This document shows positions 47,494 through 57,824 of a stretch of 64,000 bases of DNA, one piece after another (the first letter of the stretch is position 1; every line of letters starts with the position of its first letter). The notes beneath the pieces are model-generated. The model was not told where the DNA came from. It saw only the letters and a program-made list of their open reading frames with translations, and made no database searches. This DNA is from Gigaspora rosea (taxonomy: Eukaryota; Glomeromycota; Glomeromycetes; Diversisporales; Gigasporaceae): the NCBI GenBank assembly GCA_003550325.1, contig QKWP01000629.1:102443-166442 (forward strand), given 5' to 3'. The translations under genes and the position numbers were made by a program.

Positions 47494-48071
47494 CAACCTA
47501 TGATTGTCATTTAGAATTTCCGGAGAGAAATTCTTAAAACAGATGAAAACACAGCCTTAAACCTTAATTTATAGTGTACAACAAACAATTTTTTTTAGAA
47601 TCTAAGTTTACCCCACTTTTGTCCAAATTTAGAACCCTTTTTGTTTAAAAATAGAAATCTTAGAATATATAGAAAATCGGATTTTTATATTCGTGGAACG
47701 TTTGCTACTAAGTAAAGTCGATCAATATTGCACTGTTCGAGCTGAAATTTTGATTTTATACCCATCGGAAGATTCCGCATCTTTTCTACTAAGCTTATCT
47801 TAGTACGAAAACGCCTCTAGAATTCGCAAATCGACTTGACGTCATTTTTGATTTACAAGAAGATTTTTGGTCACGTGATCTACGTTTCGAATTTTTGATC
47901 ACATGATAGCCGTTACGAACGTAATAGACATTACAAAACAATTATCTAGTCTTATTTTTATTTACCATGTACAACAATATTTTATTAGCCACCCTTATTC
48001 CAATATTACAATTTCTAAAAATATTTCTCCTTTTCCTTTTTCTCTCAAAGAACAAAACTTTAATTTTCTTT
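47494..48071 (+). other. Untranslated gap between pol and the extra ORF
   Basis: About 580 bases without a coding signal; richer in T and with several CGAT/TCGA words. It could hold a splice acceptor or promoter for the downstream ORF, but nothing specific is visible. Confidence 0.4.
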
Positions 48072-48874
48072 ATGGAAACTTTAACACTCCAACCCCAAAC
48101 CTTATTTACCCTTGCTGAATTTATTAAGCATTGGAATTTAGACCCCTTATCACAAAATCATAGCTTAGGTATTACTCTAAATAATGTTATTATAACTAAT
48201 GGAAATGAAATTTTGCTCTCGCTACAATTTCCTACAGAAAATGAAATCCTGATCCAGAATGATCTCTTATCTGAACCAAATCTTGAGGACCATACTTACT
48301 TCACTGAACCCATTCAAGAAAATTTAGAATTAGAACTAGAAGATAATCCTATTGACCCTCTATCAGAAACCATTGAAGAAAACACAGTAATCCCTCCTGA
48401 ACCAGAACATGATAAACAAAAAGAACCAGAAAGGACCACCCTAAATAAACTAATTGATGACTTAACAGAAACAAGAAATCGAACATCCTTCAAAGAGATC
48501 CTTTAACTGGAAATACTGACTCAGAAAAGTTACAAGATATACTTACTCGACTCAGAATAGAAAGCCATGGAAAACATAGAGAACCCCAAGTTAAAATCCT
48601 TGAAGCCTGTTATTATCTGGAACAACTAAAGATAAATAACAAAACCAAGAAAAAGATCCAAAAGTTATGGAACACTCTAAAAGAAAGCTTAGGATCTCGA
48701 CGAGCTTCACGAGTATGGAAATGTGCCAACCGAATTTTCCAACTACTCCAAATTTGTGGATTGACTATCCTTTACTTCACTACTGACATAACTTATACTA
48801 ACTTGGAAGAGTTAAGTGAAGAAAAGTTCTCAACGCTCTTGGATGAAGTTAGAATTCGCAGTGCTCATTCTTAA
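48072..48874 (+). pseudogene. Extra ORF in the env position, function unknown
   Basis: The ATG at 48072 opens METLTLQPQTLFTLAEFIKH; the first 145 residues are followed by a Glu/Pro/Asp-rich stretch. A one-base frameshift near 48495 joins it to a basic C-terminal part of about 125 residues (LQDILTRLRIESHGKHREPQ, ILEACYYLEQLKI, ESLGSRRASRVWKCANRIF), ending at TAA 48872-48874, immediately before the polypurine tract. There is no signal peptide and no convincing membrane segment, so it is not a normal envelope. I do not recognise the family. Apart from the frameshift it has no internal stop, which suggests it was under selection until recently. Confidence 0.6.
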
Positions 48875-48886
48875 AGGGGACAGAAA
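48873..48886 (+). promoter_or_regulatory. Polypurine tract
   Basis: AAAGGGGACAGAAA directly before the TGTTATAG start of the 3' LTR: the expected primer site for plus-strand synthesis. Confidence 0.75.
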
Positions 48887-49461
48887 TGTTATAGAACGAC
48901 TTTTAGCATTAGTTTCTTGAATGTATTTTCTAATATTAATTTAGTTATATTTCATTATATTATTTTATTATATTATTATTTTATATTACATTGTTATTAT
49001 TTTATATTATTAACTATATATGGCATAGTTAGAAGTATGAGTAACATGGTTAACCATTTCTACCATTTCTACCATTTCTACCATTTCTACCATTTCTACC
49101 ATTTCTACCATTTCTACCATTTCTACCATTTCTGCCATTTCGTACTATTGTAACTTATAGCTATAAAAAGATATATAAACCCTAGTTTTCTCTCCTTCTG
49201 CATATTGGACTCAGATTCCCTTCATCCTCCCTCTAACGCCTAAACATAGTTATATCTCTTGCATATTATTATCTAAATAAATAAAATATATCTTTGATCA
49301 ATAAATATACTCTTGTCATTTAATAAATATATACTGAACCGCTCTAGTGAAGTAATATTCCACTTCCATACTGCTTCATATCTTCTCTGACCCTTACAAG
49401 ATCCCTGTCGCTGTGTGCTGTGTTGCAAGTACTATATTGAAGGCTATAGTCACTTGTAACA
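48887..49461 (+). repeat. 3' LTR of the Gypsy element
   Basis: Starts TGTTATAGAACGAC after the polypurine tract and is proposed to end at CACTTGTAACA (49461), giving TGTT...AACA tips and 575 bases. It contains a TATA-like element (49163-49180, ATAAAAAGATATATAAA), AATAAA signals near 49279 and a nine-base minisatellite. The right limit is uncertain because no 5' LTR is available to compare. Confidence 0.6.
49053..49143. repeat. Nine-base minisatellite inside the LTR
   Basis: About ten tandem copies of TACCATTTC, the last ones changed to TGCCATTTC. The frame of His-Phe-Tyr repeats across it is an artefact. It lies just before the TATA-like element, where LTR enhancers usually sit. Confidence 0.9.
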
Positions 49462-49789
49462 ATATGTATTTCCTTTAAAGACAATTTTGTATAACAATTT
49501 TTATTGTTTCATCATTTTTTTTGTATTGGCATAACAGAAGAACATCTTATGCCTAAACAAAATAGGAATAACTTGGGATGCAAGTTTTTTATGTTGAAAA
49601 AGATAAATTTATGTTTGTTTAAAAAAAAATTTAGTAATTATCTTCTAGACATGACACCCGACCAGATTCCTGCCGTTGCCGAAAAACAAATGTGGATGTG
49701 TTCTATGCAGGGAATGTAAAAATTATTAATTACATCGTTAAATATATATGAATATTAGAACTATTCTTTTAATGTATGAAAAGTTAGCA
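49462..49789. other. Flank after the Gypsy element
   Basis: The frame 49504-49719 ends in a plausible protein-like segment (MTPDQIPAVAEKQMWMCSMQ) but has no known motif; it may be a small interrupted exon or remnant. Otherwise nothing is seen. Confidence 0.35.
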
Positions 49790-50011
49790 TTTAATGTGGC
49801 AGATTAAAATGAAATCAGATTAAAATAAAACTGGGGACCTCACTTGCTCACCTTTATAGCTTATAAAACCTGCATATACTCGTTTATTAATAACCCTAAC
49901 CCTAATGCTAAAAAAACCACCAAAAATGTCCTCCAAAAAATTTTAAAATTTTGCTTAAAAAATAGAAAAATTACATTTTAATCCGATTTCATTTTAATCT
50001 GTCACATTTAT
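49790..50011. mobile_element. MITE with long terminal inverted repeats
   Basis: The left end 'atgtggcagattaaaatgaa' and the right end read in reverse, 'atgtgacagattaaaatgaa', pair over about 35 bases with few mismatches. The interior has a short CCCTAACCCTAA stretch. No ORF. Confidence 0.8.
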
Positions 50012-50540
50012 ATTTAGGTGAGCATATAGTGATTCATTTTTATTCGTTTTTATAATTTTTTTACTTTATTATTATAGAGTTACTTTATTTGATTTATGCA
50101 ATAATACTGTATAACAGTCATATAAATATCTTATCCGGATATAACCATTATCCTTTCATTTGAATAGGATATAAAACCGGTTATTAAATTTGTTAAAGGT
50201 TACAACCTCTCGGATAAAAAGTTATCCGAGTACGGCACTATGCTAGATAAATACGATTTTTGTTTGGTTTAAATTTCTTTATGTTACACCTGATCCTGAT
50301 TTTTAATTGGCTAATTGACGTCGGAATATCACGTGACCAGAAAATTGTTCAAGAATTAATTCTCTTTTATTTTTGATATATTATCAAAATTGAACATTAA
50401 TGTCTACAATAAAGAAAATCAGTATGATAAACACATTAAAAAATATATCGTGTGTGAAAACTTATATTAAAGATATCTGGTCCGCTTATCAATTATTCAA
50501 GGAAACAAATATAACGATAAAAAAATGTAAAAATTGTATT
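50012..50540. other. No gene; degraded repeat
   Basis: Contains TTACACCTGATC at about 50285 (shared MITE motif) and the ATCCGG/GTTATCCG-like inverted words at 50130-50235, which suggest a degraded element. No coding region. Confidence 0.4.
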
Positions 50541-50876
50541 GCTACCAGATCCGTAGGTATGGTGTGAATTTTATCAAAGCGTACCATACTGTTCTGCTAA
50601 TATATATATTTATTAATATTAGCAGATCAATATGGTACGGTTGATAAAATTGCATCTATACCATACTGATCTGGCATGTTGTACCATACTGATATTCTAT
50701 AATCCCATCCGTATGGTATGGTGTGGATTTTATCAAAGCGTATCATACTGTTCTGCTAATATATATATTTATTAATATTAGCAAATCAATATAGTACAGT
50801 TGATAAAATTGCATCCATACCATACTGATCTGGCATGTCATACCATACTGATATTCTATAATCCCAGGGTCTTTTA
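50541..50876. repeat. Tandem pair of palindromic repeats
   Basis: Two units of about 168 bases, roughly 95 percent identical by eye; each is itself a palindrome (TATGGTATGGTG ... 'atattagcagatcaatatgg' ... CCATACTGAT). A related single arm occurs at 26205-26300. Confidence 0.85.
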
Positions 50877-52279
50877 CTTCACATTTGGTTATCTATAAAT
50901 TCCCTTATCCTAAAATCCGTACCTTCTTGGAGTCAATGAGCAAATTTATACTCATATATCAGTACCATAGTAATTTCTTTATACTATACAATTCTGGTTT
51001 TTTTGTCCTGGACGTTCGCTAATCAACACATGATAACCAGCCAATAAAATTCTTTGTATCCTCTGGAAATTATCATATAACCCAAACCAAGGGTCTGTAT
51101 AATTCCGCAATTTGATTGGTTTACCCGGCGGACATGTCCCGTGTACAATATCATATCAGGACAATATTGTGAACATGACATGTCCCGGACGTCCTATCCC
51201 AGACTGTCTGTGTCCCTGTAAAATTGGCGGGACAATGTCCGTGTACAACACTGCTCTTATGTATATAAAATAACCATTTTAAAATCTGTATCATGCTGCT
51301 TTAGTATTATGTACATTAATGGTTTAGGTTAGGAATTTTAGCTGATCAGTATTGAGATATCAGACCAATCATCTCACTGATACTCTGTAATCCTAATACC
51401 GAGCCTGTTAAATTAACTGGCAATCATAGCTATAAGTATTAATCAATGAATGTATTTAAAAACAATATATGCACCGTATATATCTCTTATTGGTGTATTA
51501 CTGTACAGATTTTTTAAAAAACAGTTATTTAGAGTTGCGCCTCAAGCCTACTAGATTGGGATTTAGTAAAACCCAAATAGTATTTATTAGGTTTTGCAAA
51601 ATGTGTTTAATTTGCCGTAATGTCAAATATTTTTGGTGTGTAATCTATATTGCAGCCAAAACTCCCAAATTCTTATATGTTAAAACTGTTCCCAAATAAG
51701 AAATGCAAGTCGTGTCAAAAATGGTTATACAAACTTTAATAGAAGAAGGTTCGAGTTTTTCTCTTATTAAAGTAATACAGTATTACAGTATTCACGTTAG
51801 AATTGTATTTGTTGTTGTAGTCATAGCATTCAGCATTTGGTATACTGCTTGAGCACAAATTTACTAAAAAGACTCTTCTCTATTAAGCTTCAACTGTCTT
51901 ATAGCAAGATTTCTATTTACAATTCACAGATTAATCAAATGATAGAGAAATTTATATAACAATATTTTATTAAATAGGCTTTTCTTTAAAAATTATTAGC
52001 ATTAGATGTGTAAATTTAATAAAAACTTAGTTGAAAGTAATCAAAAAAACAACTTTTATTATAGATACAAAGGTTTTTATAATTTATTTATTGTGCACAT
52101 TCAATATAACTACAGTATTAGAACTAAAATAGCAACATATTCTATTTATGTATGTTATTTATAATAATATAAATATAAAAAAACCTCAAAATTGAATATA
52201 AAAAAAACTTAAATATTAAGAAAAACTTGGTCCAGGCTCAATATTCAAAGTTAATTTGTATAGTATTATTCATATAATT
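50877..52279. other. No gene; possible hAT end
   Basis: 51120-51256 is rich in GGACATGTCCC-type inverted words, and its right limit, read in reverse, is CAGTGTTGTACACGGACATT, a hAT-like tip. No partner end was found. The ORF at 51469-51699 lacks any motif. Confidence 0.4.
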
Positions 52280-52640
52280 TATCATCACTTAATACATCCT
52301 GAACCAAAGACTTACTATCAATTTCTATAGTAGATTTTCTTTATCTATCAAAGTAATTTCTTCTTTATTATTTGCTCCAAATATTGGTCTGACAGATCTA
52401 CCAAATCTTGCAGAACCTTTGTAATATTATTTACTATAAGATCTTCAATTTCTATTTTATTTTTATTTAATTTGATCCAATATTATCCACTTCTGCAAAG
52501 ATCTACTTCACTATGCAATTCTGCATCTTCAAAAGATTTATCATAATATTTAACCCTTGTTTTATGTTTGATATATAAGTTATAAGAAGTATATTTTGCC
52601 ATACTTTCTAGTCTCAGAACTTGAAGCCATGTATAATGTT
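52280..52640 (-). pseudogene. Decayed coding remnant, family unknown
   Basis: On the minus strand a protein-like stretch runs YTSYNLYIKHKTRVKYYDKS, FEDAELHSEVDLC, then after a frameshift NKNKIEIEDLIVNNITKVLQ and DLVDLSDQYLEQIIKK. The composition (acidic, Ile/Leu-rich, helical) is unlike random A/T sequence. I do not recognise it; boundaries are approximate. Confidence 0.35.
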
Positions 52641-53084
52641 TTTTACTAAATTATTTCAAAAGAAAAAAATTTTGTTCATAATTAGCTTGAAAGAGCATAC
52701 TAGCAATCATAGATTTGCTAGTTCTTGTAAATATATATGCTCATTTCTATCATAAAGCAGGTGTTAAATTAGAAAATTATTCAAGATACTAATGTTCAAC
52801 TCTTGCTTTATACTTAATTAGTTGATATACTAATTTACAATATTCTTTGTTATTATAATACAAGTTTTGAAAGGATTATAGTATGATTTTCCAAAAGTTA
52901 GTCCTCAGCCAGCTCATTTTTCTGATATTATATCCCTGATAGATTGTTTCACCTACAGCACTTTTTGTTAACAGAATCTTTTCTCAATATATTATGTTTT
53001 TGATATTTTCTTTTCTTGACATCTCATATTTTTGACAAAATATTTATTTTACATAAACATATTTCTAATTTGACTTTTCTCCAA

Positions 53085-53345
53085 TACTATATAGTTATTG
53101 GATGTAAGTATTCAATAACTGAAATTATTTGGCATGATGTAACAATTGTATTGTGAACTGCGTGATCACAATATTACTGTTACATATAACAAATAATAAA
53201 AAGTATTTTGTATGGAATTTGATCAGGAGATGTCTGGGTCCCAAAGGGGCCAAACATGGACCAATCATATTCTACACAAAATACATCAGTTATTGGTGCA
53301 GAGCATTCAATAAAAGTATTATCCGGCTTCCTATAGCAATCAGAA
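53085..53345. mobile_element. Palindromic MITE, copy 1
   Basis: The left arm 'tatagttattggatgtaagt' pairs with the right arm read in reverse around 'attgaatgctctgcaccaat' and 'aactgatg'; the centre has GGGTCCCAAAGGGGCC. The same structure is at 56197-56395. The ORF at 53153-53350 is inside this repeat and should be discarded. Confidence 0.65.
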
Positions 53346-53564
53346 ATTAAATTTAATAAATGATAATAAATTAAACTTTAAATTAAATTACATACAACTT
53401 TTTTTACATACAACTTTTTTAACAACAATAAAGTTACTGATACCTTAATAAAAAAAAATTTTGACATAATTTGGATTTTATATAAATACCATGTTTGTTC
53501 GTGCTTATTTTGCTTTTTTACTTTTTCTCTTTCATTTTCTATACAAATTTGTTATATAAAAAAA

Positions 53565-54920
53565 ATGCTGAAAGTTACAAATAAAAAAAATATTTATTAT
53601 AAACCTACAATCGAAGAAATAAATTAAATAATTAATGGCATAATTCCTGAAAATACTCGCAAAGCAACTGTTAAGTGGGTTGAGAAATTGGTTGAGATAT
53701 TAGAAGCTTGGCATTCAGAACTCAGATATAACTATGGCATCGAATCTATTAAGAATAAAGACCAACTTGAATGTGAAATGACTGAATTTATTCTTAGTAT
53801 CCATAAAGTCCATGATCAAGAAGAATATTTACCTTCTTCACTAACAAATTGTATCAAACTTTTAAGCATCTATATTTTAAAACACTCTAATGCAATAGCA
53901 AAATATAATATAGGTAATAGGAAAGAATTTGCTAATTTATAGAGTGCATTAAATAGAAAATTGAAATAGCTAAAAAAAATAGTATTGTGTCATGACATCA
54001 TGACCACCTGACTGATAAAGAGTTAAAACTTATTTTTCAACATAACGCAGTTTCTAATGACACACCACAAGGGTTACTTTATAGAATTTTTATGTAGTAT
54101 TGTCTTTTATTTCAACCCCATAGTAGTGAACACTACAAAATGACTATGTTATAATTTACTTTTACATCCAATAGTGGTATCCACTTTGCAAAAAATCATC
54201 AAAAAAAAAGACCAAAGTGGAATCAATGGAAATTCTGATGCTCATATTATTTCTGTGCCTCCAGATCCTAAAGGTAGTCAAGAACCCATTTATGATTTCA
54301 AGCTCTATTTTCTAAAAGACAAACTACTTATAATTGCACATTGCTTTACTTACAAATTAATAAAAAAGCGAAAAGTATTATATATTTTAGTATTAATTTT
54401 TTTTAATTTATTTATTTATTTTTATTAAATAATTATATTTAGATCTTCAACTGAACCAGTGGTATAATGATACACAATTGTGTGAAAAAGTTTGTTGAAC
54501 ACTTTTAAAATCTATTTGTACTACTGTTGGTATTAATATAAAGGATCGTAATATCATTAACCATTCTAGTAGATCTATGCCTATTACATTTTTATTTTAG
54601 AAAGGAGTTCCCACAGTTACAACTATGGTATTAACTGGGCATAAAAGTAAATCATCATATTGCATTTATGCCTGCCTATCTGAAAAACAAAAAGAAAATG
54701 CACTTTCACTGCTAATTAACAATGTGGAATGTTGCTATCTTCAAGCAATTTAAATAATTTGAAAACTTTGAATAACTCAGAAGCCTCAAATGAATTGGAA
54801 GCCTCAAGTGAATCAGAAGCCTCAAATGAATCAGTAGTCTCAAATGAATCAGAAGTCTTAAATGATGCAGAAGTTTCAAACAAATTAAGGCCTTCATATA
54901 TACTAAAAGTATATACAGTA
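53565..54920 (+). pseudogene. Crypton-like tyrosine recombinase, decayed
   Basis: Begins near ATG 53565 (MLKVTNKKNIYYKP). N-terminal helical part: RKATVKWVEKLVEILEAWHS, LECEMTEFILSIHKV. Then NDTPQGLLYRIFM, HSSEHYKM, INGNSDAHIISVPPDPKGSQ, and the catalytic end: GINIKDRNIINHSSRSMPIT and VLTGHKSKSSYCIYACLSEK with the likely Tyr nucleophile. This pattern (HxxR, GHKS, Y) is that of the eukaryotic tyrosine recombinases of Crypton elements. Premature stops: TAA about 53625, TAG 53940, 53967 and 54095, others further on; several frameshifts. 53940 and 54095 fall where family members usually have Trp. It would act by site-specific recombination without target duplication; this copy is dead. Confidence 0.7.
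54770..54892 (+). repeat. 18-bp coding-type repeat
   Basis: About six units of 'gaatcagaagcctcaaat', keeping frame and encoding SEASNE-like hexapeptides (frame 54729-54929). It sits right after the recombinase tail and right before the next element, so it may be the C-terminus of the Crypton protein. Confidence 0.75.
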
Positions 54921-55701
54921 TATTGTTGACCTATGAAACATCACACAAACGGCCATAACCTTTGAACCAGTGATCCATATTCATTGAAACCACCACCATT
55001 CGACTCAGCTCGTCGAGACGGTTCGAATTAGCTATAGTATGTCCCTGTATGAGCTCTGGTTGCCAAGATAGGAGTCATCAAACATTTATAATTATGTTTA
55101 CTCTTTGATTAGCAATCTGATTGGCTAGGTGATTGCTGCGGGCAAAAACATTAGATCTGACATATCTGAAAGATGTCATATTTATAGCTTATATTCTAGA
55201 TATCTCATATATTATATTTATATCATTTATTGCATATATTATATTTATACTAGTTATATTATATATTTTATTAATGGTAGTTGTAGTATATATTACACAT
55301 GTAAAAGATATTGACAGTTACATTTGTAAAAATTCAAAAAGTATAAAAGTGGCCGATGTGGACCCCAAGTTCAATATCGAGTCTTCATACTCTTTCAATA
55401 ATAAAAACAACTATTAACTACACAAATCAAACAGTTATTAGTATTCTCATATACTTTTAATTGTAGCCTCTTTCATAATTGCAAATTGTCTTAAATCTTT
55501 TTTGTTAAGTTTTCTTAAAAAAATGCCATACTGACTTAGTTATACCACAGTAACAAAGTTTGAAGTTACACAAAGTGTTCACTGTCTAAAATCACTCTAG
55601 TTACCTAATATCTTTGAAGAAGTGGATATAGGATAACAATATATTTATTTTTTTATTACTATTATTATTTTAATGATTATTTATTTAGTAGTTTGTTCTT
55701 T

Positions 55702-55950
55702 TAGAAATCAAAAGCAAAATGAAGTTCAAGTTGTCCTGTATACTCTACAACATCAACAGTCTCATCATCCAAGTCTTCTATTTTTAAACCATTTCGTGAA
55801 CCTTTTCAAATTCATCCAAAGTAAACTTACTATTACAAGAATGTGTCTAAAAAAAATTCTACAATTGGTCAATGAGTTCTTTATAAAACTTCCAAGATGG
55901 ATAATTCTGAAGAGCAAAAAATGACCAGTAAAACTACAATCATCAAAAAT
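55702..55950 (-). pseudogene. Decayed frame inside the long-inverted-repeat element
   Basis: On the minus strand the sequence reads YWSFFALQNYPSWKFYKELI, then TLDEFEKVHEMV, then after a frameshift KIEDLDDETVDVVEYTGQLE and a stop near 55702. Two in-frame TAG and one TAA interrupt the first part. It looks like a real C-terminal coding segment with an acidic tail, but no family is recognised. It may be what is left of the element's own protein. Confidence 0.4.
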
Positions 55951-56196
55951 TACTATATTATAGCCAAAAATATTACTATCAACTAGAAATATGTATTCAA
56001 ATTGATGTAAATTCAATGATTTTATTATTGAATTTAATTAGTAATTATACAATTTTAAAGGCTTTCAGGCTAATATAGCAATTTAATATTTGTTTTTGAT
56101 GAAAAAAATAAATTGTAAATTATGTAATTGAATTAGATTTAGTAAAAATAAATGCCAAATAACCTGGGTTATTTGGTAAGACCTATCATAGTCGAA

Positions 56197-56395
56197 TGCC
56201 AAATAATATATAGTTATTGGATGCAAAGTAGCCAATAACAGAAATTATTTGTAAAATAATTTATCTGACTGTAAAATTTAATATGTCAGCTTCTGGGCCC
56301 CAAAGAGGCCCAGAAATGATACATATTAAATTTACTGCCAGATAAACAAGTTATTAGCTGAGTAGCATTCAATAATGGTATTATCTAGCACCTTA
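56197..56395. mobile_element. Palindromic MITE, copy 2
   Basis: Same family as 53085-53345: the left arm 'tgccaaataatatatagtta' pairs with the right arm read in reverse, 'tgctagataataccattatt'; the centre GGGCCCCAAAGAGGCCC is self-complementary. Confidence 0.7.
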
Positions 56396-56562
56396 CTATG
56401 ATCATACCAACAGAATAATTTGAGTTCTTTTGATGATAGTTGTGTTATTATCAAATAACAGAGTTATTTGATGATGATAAATCATTATCAAAATAAGTTG
56501 AATTATTCTGCTAGTATGATTATAGTAAGGTGCTAGATAATAAGTTTTATTGAATGTACTTT
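56364..56562. repeat. 200-bp snap-back palindrome overlapping the MITE
   Basis: AGCACCTTACTATGATCATA (56391) and its inverted partner 'tatgattatagtaaggtgct' (about 56516-56536) form arms that continue to the centre, and extend outward through 'tgctagataata' copies on both sides. It looks like a duplication-inversion of the adjoining MITE end. Confidence 0.7.
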
Positions 56563-57824
56563 TTCTGACAAGAACAATAAACTCATGATCATTACATTAT
56601 ATAAAATCATGCAGCTATGCACAACTCATTCTAAATTGTACTATTACCTAACCCTAATCTAATCCTAACTCTAACCCTAATTTAGGCTGAGTATTTAATC
56701 AGATAATGTAATAAGCATAAATATATCACTTTTTTAAAACTAGCCAATAATTATTTTTAAATAAAATTTCTACTGTATTTCTCTGAAAATAAGCACCACC
56801 TAAAAATAAATACTCTATCTGGCCTATATTAAGCAAATTTTGGCCCAAAATGACAGTTTTGGCCTGCATTATGTGCAAAAAAAGGGTTCATATGTTCAAA
56901 GGAATTGGTAATCAGGAAAAGATCCTGTCAAAAAGATATCAGAAACATATCATATTAGAAAAATATCCTTTCTAAAATACATCATATTAGTAAAAGTCTT
57001 TTTGAAAATATGTTCTGTCAAGAAAAGAAAATGTCAAAAACATTGTATATCGAGGAAAGATTCTGTTAACAAAAAATGCTATAGGTGAAACTTTCTGGTC
57101 AGGAATATAGTATCTGAAAAATAAGCTGGCAGGAAACTAACTTTCAGGAAATTAAGCAACAATCTTAGAAAGTGTTATTCTATATACATATCTTTAAAGA
57201 TAGTAGGTAAATAGAGTGATCTTAGACAGTGAACACTATATATAATTTTACTTGTTACTGTGATTTATCTAAATTAGAAGGGCATTTCTATAAAACTTAA
57301 CAAAAGATTAAAGCAATTACAAGAGAGGCTACAATTAAAAGTATATAAGGACACTAATAATTATTTAATTTGTATTATAAATAGTTGTATTTTTTAGTGA
57401 AAGAGTATCAAGACTCAATGTCAAACTTGGGTTCACATTTGCTACTTTTATACATTTTGGTTTTTCACAAATATAATAGTCTATATCTAATCCATATACA
57501 ATATATACTATAATAAAATATATAGTATAAATAGAATAAATATAATATATGTAATGAATAATGTATATTGAATAAATAAAATATATAGAATATATGCTTC
57601 AAATACAACATGCTGCAAATAATATTTTTACCTAGCCAAGCAGATTGCTAATCTAAGAATAAATCTTTAGTACCTTAATTCATTAACTAGTGATCACACA
57701 GAGACAATTTATAGCTCATTAGAACTATTTCAGTAAGCTGAGTTGAATAGTGGCTGTTTCACCAAAGTCTAATTACTAGATTGGAAGTTATACCCATTTT
57801 TATATTTTTCTATAGGTCAACAAT

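Larger units (their letters stand above)
40019..49461 (+). mobile_element. Gypsy-type LTR retrotransposon, 5' LTR not seen
   Basis: Order on the plus strand: 5' leader with a duplicated 62-70 base block, gag, zinc knuckle, aspartic protease, an extra zinc-cluster module and coiled coil, reverse transcriptase/RNase H, integrase, extra ORF, polypurine tract, 3' LTR. The order PR-RT-RH-IN places it in the Gypsy (Metaviridae-like) group. It is damaged by about eight frameshifts and many TGA/TAG stops. Base composition is higher in C than its surroundings, as expected of a recent-ish coding insertion. Confidence 0.85.
54922..57824. mobile_element. Element with inverted repeats of roughly 0.5-0.7 kb
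   Basis: The left arm (54922-55640) and the reverse complement of 57180-57824 can be aligned from tip to about 600 bases inward with about 70-75 percent identity by eye. The tips are ATTGTTGACCTAT on both sides; inner anchors are 'ttagcaatctgattggctag' (left) with 'ttagcaatctgcttggctag' (right), and 'tagttgtagtatatattac'. The arms also match the solo copy at 1680-2680. The middle holds a decayed minus-strand frame (55702-55950) and nested palindromes (56197-56562). Type of transposon unknown; target duplication not resolved. Confidence 0.7.

Noticed and set aside
48917-49153. ORF with His-Phe-Tyr repeats
   Set aside because: It is the translation of the TACCATTTC minisatellite in the LTR.
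40019-49461. APOBEC-like cDNA hypermutation as the sole cause of the Trp stops
   Set aside because: The same stop bias is present in the Helitron and the Crypton, which have no reverse transcription step.
49888-49905. CCCTAACCCTAA strings (also near 2155, 17860, 56650, 59405)
   Set aside because: Only one to three units each and scattered; not a telomere.
53153-53350. 65-residue ORF
   Set aside because: Lies inside a palindromic MITE that recurs at 56197.
55129-55417. Two overlapping ORFs rich in Ile/Tyr
   Set aside because: Part of the noncoding inverted arm; the related copies at 1786 and 57.2-57.6 kb do not conserve a frame.
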